From contig NW_024881313.1 of assembly GCF_018691265.1 (NCBI RefSeq), positions 36,697,518-36,761,517 of the forward strand: DNA of 64,000 nucleotides, given 5' to 3'. Shown in pieces: positions 1 to 38,570 of this stretch. Positions within the stretch are counted from its first letter, which is position 1, and the number at the start of each line of letters is the position of its first letter. The notes under the pieces are model-generated. The model had not been told where the DNA came from, did no database searches, and was given only the letters and a program-made list of their open reading frames with translations. Source of the stretch: Tyto alba (taxonomy: Eukaryota; Chordata; Aves; Strigiformes; Tytonidae). Both the position numbers and the translations under genes were made by a program.

Positions 1-3000
1 TGCTTTGCTGCTTGATGAACCCTAGGGTTTGAAGCCAAGCTTTTGGCCCAGAGAGTCAAGCCCATTACTGTGTGACTCACAAGGTAAAATCAACAACAAC
101 AACAAAAGCCTTGGAAACACAGCCTGACTCAATTGCCCTGTAAAATGCCACAATGGCACAATCAGATACAGAGCAGTATTTTTACCACCTGGGAGGAAAG
201 GAGGCATGGACCCTCTCTGGATGTGAAATTGATGTAAAATTAAACCAGGGCTTATTTCTAGCAGACTCAGACTAAATAGATTTGGAGCTTCCCTTCAAAT
301 TTAGGGGTTCCTTGCTGCCCCACGAGGAACTTCTCTGCCAGATAAGGTTGGGTCCATTTAGGGAGCAATGGGTTTGTATTGCCTTAGGAGAGTCCCTGTG
401 AGGAGAAGGACAGTGAAGGTGGGGGCTCATCCCAGCTGTTGTCAAGAAGTTAATTTTTGGGTTGATATGAGGAGGGGCTTTCTTTGTGATGGATGGGACA
501 AGAAGTCACCAAAAATCTAAAAAACAGAGAAGGAGCAAAATGAATATTTATGGTTCTGAAAAAAAAATAAATTGCGGCACATGGCAAAGTATTTTCTCTT
601 TATATCCTTCTCCCGGGTAATGATTATTCACCACCTGAATTATGTTGGTGGCTGTGACTCCTCTCAGGATGTACACATGAAGCACTGCTGTACTGCACAT
701 ACGATAGTCTGGATGGGCAACTCAGTCCCCAGGGACGTGTCCAGTGACTGGTGACTTTGATGAGACCTATAGGAAAGCCACTCATGGTGGAGAGAAGCAC
801 TTTGGATCCCAGCTGGTTCATGTTTTACATGTAGTTGTAAAAAAACCTAACAATCATTTAACATGCAATCAGCAGATGGAGTAAGGTTTTTTTAAACCCC
901 AACAGTAATAGATTGTGGTCAGTCACGAATCTCTGGCTCTCATGGTCAGAGGTCCCCTCAGGTGCTCAGGGGGACCCTCCGATCCTGCGCCGATGCCATG
1001 CAGCCTGGAAATCCTTGTGGTCTCAGAGCTACCCCCCCCAGCTCTGGGCCCATGCATGGAGGTGAAGGCACTGATTGATGTTCAATAGCCTGTCCCACCA
1101 GAGACTGGATGGAAAATACTGATTTCCTTTAAGAGCTCAGGAGGGGAGGCGGGTTCACAGATGCAGTTGTCTCTGATCACAAAACAGTGAGAGTGAGGGC
1201 TGTCAGGGCTCCGGCTTCCCACGTAGGCATTGACCCCAGTGGGCTGAGCACTGGACCTGACATCACACCACCCACCCGAGCCCTTGCACTTATTGTGGGC
1301 TCGTCTCTCCTTGGAGGCAAAGGGAATACAAAGACAAACCCCCTCCCATACTCTGCTGAAGGCTCCAGTCATGGAGCAGAATGATGGCACTGAAGTAAGC
1401 CTCCACAGCATGAAAGATCTTGTTCTTCTACACCAAACCACAATACAGACCCCTGTCCCTTATGTCAGCCACCGTGGAGCCAGCAAATACTAAATAGGCT
1501 GCTGTCTCCATCAAGCTGGGCTGTATTCACCCTGGCAGCCCCAAGATGACATTTCTTGTTGTTCCTTCTACAAAATGCCACATCCTCTCCAGGGGATGTT
1601 TTCAAGCCAAGGTGCCCTTTCAGACCTGAGCTTCAAGGCTACGAACAAGCCACCTGGGATCAGATGTAGAGGCAGAAGTAAACATGACTAAGGAGGTACG
1701 TTCAACCTGGCGACAGGAATAATTGGCTCAGATTTGTTTGTTTCATGTATATGCACTGGTGCTGTCAGAAGTGGGACATAAAAGCATCACCAGTGCTGAG
1801 GTGCCACTGTTTTATGTGTGCTGCATGTGGGTGCAGTTACTGGCCGCTGAGGGAGGTTATTAATCTTTCTCCTGTGATTGCCTTGAGTGCCAGCGCAGCA
1901 AAACGCTTGTTCTGCAGCCCCCTGTGCTCAAATCAGCAGAACCCTGAGGGGAAGTCCAAATAAATGGTTCCTTGGAGGACAACCCACACAAACCCACTTA
2001 AAGGACAGAGACTCCTCTCCAGGAATGCCACAGCCGCTTTGCAATTTGGGAACCTTGAGGTCGAAAGCCTCTCCACAGCACACACCTTAAAGGGCACTTC
2101 ATCTTCTCTGCCTGAAGGAATTTGTCTTAACTAAAGTGTTTCAATTAGAAGTCAAGACTGAATCACTGCAAAGTGCTGGAGACAAGAGTCATTAATACTG
2201 GAATGCAAGTTTTAAATTATTTTTAATATGCTCTGCAAGGCATCCATAAAAGGCCCTGAATCAATATGCATTTCAAATCCTTGCATTAGGGTTTGCAGAA
2301 TTTAAATGCACATCAGTGGAAGGGTCGGGAAAGCAACCTGAATTTCTATGAGAGCTCTTGCACAGCCAAACCTGGGAGACTGCCTGGGTCCAAGGTGTCA
2401 GATGGGCGTGACCAAATGGATCAGACCTTTTTTGGTGGCCTGTGCCAAAATGCACTGATGGTCCCAGTCCCTGGAGAAAGGGTGTTGTGGCACATCATTG
2501 ACATGGGGGTCAAGCTTTTGAGTCCCTGTCAGTGACAGCAACCAGCATTTTGCTTGTCCATCTCAGCCAGTATCAAATATTCACAGGCATTAAGGGTGAT
2601 TTAAGCATTACCTGACCATTCCCTGGTGAGAAGAGCGGGGAGAATGAGGATGGGCAGATCTATAGACATTAGCTCTCAGGGCTATGGGTGCTCATGCTTG
2701 GGGACCCCGGATCTTCAAGTGCAGCATTCAGGTGCCCTGATGGCACATACCAGAGATTTGACAACTCTCTCCCTGCATAGGTGCAGGACTAATTCTGTGG
2801 CTGGTACACAGCAAAGCAAGTTGATGTCCCGGCCTCCAGCTGCCGACAGCGAGAAGAGGAGACTCATCATCTCACAGTAGAAGGATGGAGAGGCACAAGC
2901 TTTCCCAAGGTGAGAGGGGGCAAGGGGACCTATCCAAGAAGGCACTTGTGGGAGTGCAGGGGGCTAGGCGGTTTGAAACTAAGCATGTGCTTAAGCTAGA

Positions 3001-3640
3001 TCAGGGCCAGAGGTGCAGAAAAGAAATTTTCAGCAAGGAGAAAACTCTAGGAAGAACTAAACCCTAGAGGAAGCTCAGGGTGAGGTTTGCACTTCCTATT
3101 TCAGTCTAAAAAAAGCCCTGTCCCAGGAGGGGATGAGTTTCAGTAACATACAGTGTGTCTGCCCCTCCGCCACATAGCCCAATTCCTTGTATCCAGAATA
3201 GGGGTGATGAAAGTAAAGCACGTGGAAGCCCCACAACGCTGATGCACCCTCAGAGCATCCTTCCTTGCAGCCAGCAGCCTGGTGCCCAGGGGCAGAGCAG
3301 CATCACACTTGAACGGTTCATAGGAGGAGGGATGCACCGAAAAGAGCAGAGGTGGTTGTTGCAGCTAACTTTACACCCAGAGATGAAAGCAGGGCCCGGG
3401 GACATTTTATCCCATGGTTATTTGCATGCTCTGTGCTGTGGGTTTGGATGAGGCCAGCTGTTTCTTTCCCCAGACATCCCCCAAACAGAGCTTGGGGGAA
3501 ATCAGGAGCTGGGGGCTGTACCCTAGAAGCAGGCTGGATGCAGCCTCCCTGGTTTGAAAGCTAAAAAAATGCAGCCCTATAGACGAAAGCTGGGTTAAGC
3601 CATTTATGTGCCTGCCTCCGGCCCTGCTTAGTTTACTGCC
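1..3640. other. Intergenic sequence, no gene recognised
   Basis: Only short open frames occur here, none with a recognisable domain or splice structure. The AT-rich part around 2,130-2,300 looks unlike its GC-richer surroundings and could be a conserved non-coding element, but that is a guess from composition alone. No transposon end was recognised. In mammals the neighbour upstream of GARS1 is GGCT; nothing here resembles it. Confidence 0.6.
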
Positions 3641-3791
3641 AGCCTAAAAATCCCCCAGTGCTGCGAAATCATCTTGAACCTTGTATGCACGTTGCTGTGG
3701 CTCAGCTTGTGTTTGGAGGGATGCATCTGTCTGATTTTGCTACCTTGATGCTTGAAATGAGGTGGGGAAAAGCAGGCAGCCTTACTGAGAG

Positions 3792-3823
<32 letters not shown>
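3792..3823. repeat. (A)32 homopolymer
   Basis: An uninterrupted run of 32 A residues is followed by a purine-rich stretch and a G-run. It sits at the left edge of a CpG-rich block. It could be the tail of an old retroposed sequence on the + strand, but the sequence to its left shows no recognisable source. Confidence 0.9.
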
Positions 3824-3825
<2 letters not shown>

Positions 3826-4100
3826 AAAACAGAAAGAAACCAAAAGCGGGGGCGGGGGGGGGAAGGAGAAGGGAGGATTTTGTCTCGGGGAAAGGCAGCC
3901 CGGAGGCGTCGGAGCCTCGGAGGTCGGTCCTCGCCGTCGCCTCGCGTTGCGAAAGACCCTTTTGCTGGGGCTCGGGTGCCCCTCGGTTTTGTAAAGGCAT
4001 CCCTGGACGGAAACTCTGGCCCACGCTGCACCTCCCCAAAACCCAGCGGGAATGCTGGAAAACTGGGAGGCCCCGTGGCGGGGCCGGGAAGGGCGGCGGG

Positions 4101-4140
4101 GCCGCGGGGCGCGGAGCGGGGCCGCGGGGCGCGGAGCGGG
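4101..4140. repeat. Perfect 20-bp tandem duplication
   Basis: Two identical 20-bp copies lie head to tail inside the orphan CpG island. The unit is GC-only apart from a single A. A 6-bp partial third copy follows. This is the kind of short duplication that gives length polymorphism. Confidence 0.9.
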
Positions 4141-4146
4141 GCCGCC

Positions 4147-4162
4147 TGCCATCTAGCGGCAC
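4147..4162 (-). promoter_or_regulatory. CTCF-like motif
   Basis: The bases TGCCATCTAGCGGCAC resemble the reverse complement of the vertebrate CTCF core, in the variant with GATGGCA at the 3' side. The match is by eye and was not scored with a matrix. A second CTCF-like site in the same orientation lies in the GARS1 promoter. Confidence 0.4.
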
Positions 4163-4659
4163 CGGGCCCGGGGTGCCCACCCGCGCGGGGAAAAACACTC
4201 CAAAACAAAGCCTCGACCCCCTCCCCAACCCTCCGCATGCAGGGGGGGGCGATCGGTTTATGTTTCGGGGGATGTCGGGGTGGGGTTTCTGCCAGAGGGT
4301 CTTGTGTATCTGCCAGGAAAATGCACCGAGGCGTAAGTGCGGTGGAGCATAAACGTATTTGCAAACTGACGAGCTAGGCTGTACCAAAGAGCCATGTAGT
4401 CCTGCTTGTGTGTATTTTTTTTCCCCCCTCCTCACGCCTCTGCGGAGGATTTTTTTTTTTCCCCTCTTTTTTTTCTCTCCCGCAGAAGAAATCCCCAGTG
4501 GCAGGAGCAGGGCTCTCCCCTTCTCCCCCGTCCCTCCCTCCTGCCTCCCGTTTTGTGGCCTCACTGCTCCCACCCTGCTGCTGGCCCCAGTAGGGATCCA
4601 GAAAAGGGGAGCAGGGAGGACACGGCCACGTTTCTGTTCTCCCTTCCATGACCTCATAT

Positions 4660-7420
4660 CTCCTTAACACTCGCCCAGACCTTTCAGGGGGTGCTGAAAC
4701 CTCTCTGTTTCTGCACCCAAAAATTTGCAAGCTGAAGGAGGGGATGCCTGAACGCCTGAACCCCCTCTTCCTTAGCCCCATCCTGAAAACTCCCTCATGC
4801 AATGAATCATTCCCCCCCCGCCTTGTACTGGGGGCTCCCCTGTACCACAGGGGTTGGGTACATGTCCGATTTCATCCCTACGGCATAGCCTCATACCCAG
4901 GGAAGGAAATGGAGATGGCTTTTCAAAGGCTACCCCAGAAGAGGATGGAGTAACGCACTCCCTACGGTCCCATCCTGCCCCACAGCCCTATGGGGTCCTT
5001 TTGGAGGGGCTGCTGAGCAGACACCCAATGTGGGCATCCTCAGACTGCCTCCCCAAGGCGCTTATCGACTGCAAAGAGACACAGAGCTGGGATCAGATTT
5101 AAAAGAGGGAAGAAACCTGGGCTCTGGACAGTCCAAGATGTTAACCAGCAGTGATGATGTGCTCAGGAGCGCTGGTGGTTCACCCATCCATGGAGGTGCT
5201 GAAAATGAAGCCAGTGCTGGGTCTTTCTTGCAAACCAGCTCGAGGAACGGGGCTCCCTGCAGCACCAGGACATGCTCTGTGCTGGAGTGGGTCTCAGGAG
5301 GTTGGCAGCACCCCAAGACCCAAGGGGATGGGGGAGATGGTACAACCACATACTGGGTCTGTGCCCTGGTCCACAGACCCTCCATCGGGCATGAAGCCCA
5401 CGCAGCTCCACACTCATATAAAGCTTTAGGTTTAGCTCTGATATTAGCTTCCTCATGATTCCCAGAAATATCTAGCCCCTCCCACTGAAATCAACTTAGA
5501 GATGGGGTCCAGCCAACCTCGGGTGTGACCCAGTTCTGGGGGTCCACTTTGCTCACAGTCTCTCATTTGCAGCTATGGTTTGGTGCAAAATACTGCCTCA
5601 TTTTCCACCCTTCCTGCACAACCCAGCAAGGATCCAGCAGTGTGCCTTGGCTTCGAGGACCCTAAACCATGCTGTCAGTCTTCAGCAGTACCATTGCAAA
5701 AGGGGCAGTCGGGACTCCCTTGTGCGCTCCCTACCTACCCTCTAATCTTGCTCGGGTAACTTGTCCACTCTCTTTTTCTTCCCTCTTTTTCTCCTTTTAT
5801 TACTTTGTTCCTTTATCTAAAAAACCAAATTGACTTTAAAAGTTCAAGTTGACTGTACAGTCCAATCCTCATGTGAGCTCAGAGCATGGGCAACCAAATG
5901 TGTCATGAAGGATTTATTCACAAGGCCAGGTCTTACAGTTCAGTCTTGCTCTGTAGGTGCTCTCAGCCAGATGCACTTTAAAATCCTTTATGGGAAGAGC
6001 TGCACCCCCAGCTAGATGGGAATGGGCAGAGAGAAGGTCTTTCTGGCCCTTGTGTTGAGGTTGTCCCACACCAGCCAGCCACGGCACTAGGAACCGGTCC
6101 CAGGAGTGTTTCATCTTCAAGGAGAGATGTTGCTGGGGTCAGCAGCGTGTGCAAGGCAGGATTTTATCGAGGGGAAAAAGGCTAAAGGCACCAGCCTGGC
6201 ACGTCTGCATCCTCCTGATGGAGGGCTGCAGGGTGCTGCCCTGGGGATCAAGCATCCTCAGCTGCTAGGGATGGGGGAGAAATCTAGGTAGGGGGGGAAA
6301 AAAAGGCATTTTGGAGAAGCACTGCTAGCTGGTCCTCCAGGTTCAGCACAGGAGAACTGAGCTACTCCTGGTCACTGGGGTTTCCCGTCTCCCTGGGTCC
6401 TGCCCACGTTTCTTTCACGGTCCTGGCCGGTTTGCTCTCTCCCCGTTCCTCCAGACAAGCCAGATTTTTCTGGGGCTGATTCCACCGTCTTCACATCTTA
6501 GACAGCCATGACAAGCTAGAAGGGGTTTGCAGAGTCCTTATGCTCTTATGAGCATTGGATTAATTAAAAAAAACTAATCAGGAATAGAGAAAAGCTCAGC
6601 ATTAACCTCACGCTAGAGAGGTTTCCAAGTAGGTACGCCAATGAAATAAAAACAGCAATTTGCAGCTAAATAAAAATAACAATTAAGCATTTGAAATACA
6701 AATATACCATTCAGAACAAGCAGATAAATATTCAGATGCATTCATTACAAGGTTGAGGCTGTCTCTCAAATAAACAGACAGGTACAAAATAGCAGCCTGA
6801 ATACTCCAATTACGCCAACATCACAGCAGTGCCCATGCTCCTGGTCCCAGGCAGCAGGAGGAGGCAGAGGGAAGATGGGGAGGAGGATGTGGGCAATGGG
6901 GAAAGCATGTGTGGGAAGCGTATTTTTTTTTTTTTAATTGGTCTTAAATTTTGATTTATGTAACCAGTGCTTGGATTCTTCTTCATGGAGGGCTTTAATT
7001 CCCAGGGATGGGACATTCTCCTGTGGCACCAGCACTCGTCACGGCTTTTCTTTGTGACACGGCGTTGTCCTTTTTTCCCCGGGGAAGACCCACCACACTC
7101 GTGTCTGCAGAGGAGAGCAGGATTTGGCCTCCTGCCTGCTGCCCTAAACCCAGCCCGAGGGGTCCAGCAGCGGGGCGCAGTCCCCAGGCAGGCGGCAGGA
7201 AAAGACGGTGGATCAGGGAAAAGCAAAACACGGCCAAGCCCAAAAGCTACAAAGCTTTTGGAGCTCAAATGCTGCAGCTGATTGAAAAAATAACACTTCC
7301 CCCTCCCGCCCTCCACGGCGCCCCGCGCTTCCCTGCCCCACGGCGGGAGCCACGCGCTGGGGACGTGGCCGTGGGACAAGGGGACACAGTGGCCTGTGTG
7401 GGTAGAGCCCCAGCTGTGGG
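4660..7420. other. Intergenic sequence, no gene recognised
   Basis: No gene or recognisable repeat is seen. The stretch 6,540-6,790 is strikingly AT-rich, with TAAT/ATTA-type homeodomain core motifs, between GC-rich flanks. That composition is typical of a non-coding enhancer, but no comparison could be made. Confidence 0.5.
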
Positions 7421-7424
7421 GCCG

Positions 7425-8430
7425 GGGGGGTGTGTGGTCTGGGGCTGTGATAGGGGTGGCCCCCCCACTCGAAGGGGGTATCTGCACTTCTGGGGGTGAT
7501 GTGTCAACCGAGGGGTGTCGTGGGGCGTGCGTGTGTGTCCCAAGGGGGTATCTACGCTTCTGGGGGTGATGTGTCACCCGAGGGGTGTCACAGGGGGGTG
7601 TGTGTGGGGTGTCCGGGGCTGTGATAGGGGTGCCCCCCCACTCGAAGGGGGGTATCTACACTTCTGGGGGTGACGTGTCACCCGAGGGGTGTCGTGGGGC
7701 GTGCGTGTGTGTCCCAAGGGGGTATCTACGCTTCTGGGGGTGATGTGTCACCCGAGGGGTGTCACAGGGGGGTGTATGGGGGGTGTCCGGGGCTGTGATA
7801 GGGGTGCCCCCCCACTTGAAGGGGGGTATCTGCACTTCTGGGGGTGACGTGTCACCCGAGGGGTGTCACAGGGGGGTGTATGGGGGGGTGTCCGGGGCTG
7901 TGATAGGGGTGCCCCCCCACTTGAAGGGGGGTATCTGCACTTCTGGGGGTGATGTGTCACCCGAGGGGTGTCATGGGGCGTGCGTGTGTGTCCCAAGGGG
8001 GTATCTACACTTCTGGGGGTGATGTGTCACCCGAGGGGTGTCACAGGGGGGTGTATGGGGGGTGTCCGGGGCTGTGATAGGGGTGCCCCCCCACTTGAAG
8101 GGGGGTATCTACACTTCTGGGGGTGATGTGTCACCCGAGGGGTGTCGTGGGGCGTGCGTGTGTGTCCCAAGGGGGTATCTACACTTCTGGGGGTGATGTG
8201 TCACCCGAGGGGTGTCACAGGGGGGTGTATGGGGGGTGTCCGGGGCTGTGATAGGGGTGCCCCCCCACTTGAAGGGGGGTATCTGCACTTCTGGGGGTGA
8301 CGTGTCACCCGAGGGGTGTCACAGGGGGGTGTATGGGGGGGTGTCCGGGGCTGTGATAGCGGTGCCCCCCCACTTGAAGGGGGGTATCTGCACTTCTGGG
8401 GGTGATGTGTCACCCGAGGGGTGTCACGTG
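7425..8430. repeat. Higher-order minisatellite upstream of GARS1
   Basis: Ten repeat units begin at 7481, 7551, 7655, 7725, 7829, 7934, 8004, 8108, 8178 and 8282, with an eleventh partial unit at 8387. Unit lengths are 70, 104, 70, 104, 105, then 70, 104, 70, 104, 105. The array is therefore a block S-L-S-L-L of 453 bp repeated twice. All units share a core of about 45 bp; S and L differ in the linker (a GTGCGTGTGTGTCCCAA type in S, a longer GGGGCTGTGATAGGGG type in L). A diverged L remnant precedes it at 7,425-7,480. The + strand carries many runs of four to seven G. Open frames through the array reflect unit periodicity and are not coding. Confidence 0.95.
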
Positions 8431-8521
8431 TGCGGGGGGGGGGGGAGGCGGGAAGCGCCCCTGCTCCACGCACACCCGCGGGGGGGGTCTGTAGTAGCAT
8501 GTTTGGGTGGGGGATGATGCC

Positions 8522-8533
8522 CGCGCAGGCGCA
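8522..8533 (+). promoter_or_regulatory. NRF1-like site
   Basis: CGCGCAGGCGCA closely fits the palindromic NRF1 consensus YGCGCANGCGCR. NRF1 drives many nuclear genes for mitochondrial proteins, and GARS1 makes the mitochondrial enzyme as well as the cytosolic one. The site lies about 275 bp upstream of the mitochondrial start codon. Confidence 0.55.
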
Positions 8534-8633
8534 CTGCGGCCCAGAAGCGCCGTGGGGTGGTGGTGGTGGTGGGGGGGGGGGGCGCTGTGTGTGTGTAGTG
8601 TCGGCGACGTGTGCGTGACGGCGGGCTGTTCCC

Positions 8634-8652
8634 GCGCGCCCCCTAGCGGCCC
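8634..8652 (-). promoter_or_regulatory. CTCF-like motif in GARS1 promoter
   Basis: The core GCGCCCCCTAGCGGCC is close to the reverse complement of the CTCF consensus (CCNNNAGGGGGCGC). It lies between the minisatellite and exon 1. The match is by eye only. Confidence 0.5.
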
Positions 8653-8759
8653 GCCGCCGCCGCCGCCGCCGTGCCGAATCTGCGGCGGGGCCGCCGCCGC
8701 CCGTGCGGAAAGTGCGGCGGCGGGGCGCGGGCCGGCTTTACGCCGGGCGGGATTTCATC

Positions 8760-8796
8760 ATGCGGGGGGGGGTAGGGCGGCGCGCCGCGCCTCTCC

Positions 8797-8816
<20 letters not shown>
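8760..8816 (+). CDS. Upstream ORF overlapping the mitochondrial start
   Basis: An ATG at 8760 opens an 18-codon frame that ends at a TAG (8814-8816), inside the coding sequence and out of frame with GARS1. It overlaps the mitochondrial ATG at 8797. By eye its initiation context (A at -3) is better than that of the mitochondrial ATG (T at -3, C at +4), so it should reduce translation of the mitochondrial form. It ends before the cytosolic ATG at 8914, so ribosomes that finish it could re-initiate there. Whether it is transcribed depends on where the mRNA starts. The peptide itself looks functionless. Confidence 0.5.
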
Positions 8817-38345
<29,529 letters not shown>

Positions 38346-38570
38346 AGAAAAGGACCTGAAGTAAATCCCGTCAGATGTCCACTTTTTACTGCTTATGTTA
38401 ATATGAAATAAACTTATCATGTATTATTCAAAGCTACATTGTTTGTGCACACAGGGAGTATTTGTTTTCTTTTTTTTTTTCTCAATTGCTGCCTGAATTT
38501 AAAAACTGAAATAATTGCAGTTCAAGTTAAAGGTGTTATGAATAAAAACGCCATTATATATGCCTGTTTC
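38346..38570 (+). terminator. GARS1: GARS1 3'UTR and polyadenylation signals
   Basis: There are two AATAAA hexamers after the stop codon, at 38,407-38,412 and 38,541-38,546. The first is 62 bases past the stop and would give a very short 3'UTR. The second is followed by a TGTTTCTCTGTGTT stretch typical of the downstream GU-rich element. Either may be used. Confidence 0.8.

Larger units (their letters stand above)
3840..4250. promoter_or_regulatory. Orphan CpG island
   Basis: CpG dinucleotides are dense from about 3,840 to 4,250, in contrast to the CpG-poor flanks. The block contains two perfect tandem copies of a 20-bp GC-rich unit (4,101-4,120 and 4,121-4,140), followed directly by a CTCF-like motif. 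It lies 4.5 kb upstream of the GARS1 island and has no visible gene attached. It may be the promoter of a non-coding or divergent transcript, or a distal regulatory island. Long open frames on both strands (for example 3,782-4,657 minus) are explained by GC richness and the poly(A) run. Confidence 0.6.

Noticed and set aside
3658..4657. Frames of 220-291 codons on both strands over the CpG island
   Set aside because: They result from GC-rich DNA plus a poly(A) tract (polylysine or polyphenylalanine in translation), with overlapping frames on opposite strands and no domain.
7481..8430. CRISPR-like repeat-spacer pattern
   Set aside because: The units are contiguous, with only two linker types and no unique spacers, and the context is a vertebrate genome.
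7748..8517. Long open frames on both strands with repeated peptide units
   Set aside because: They follow the minisatellite periodicity; both strands are open at once and the frame changes with unit length, so they are not genes.
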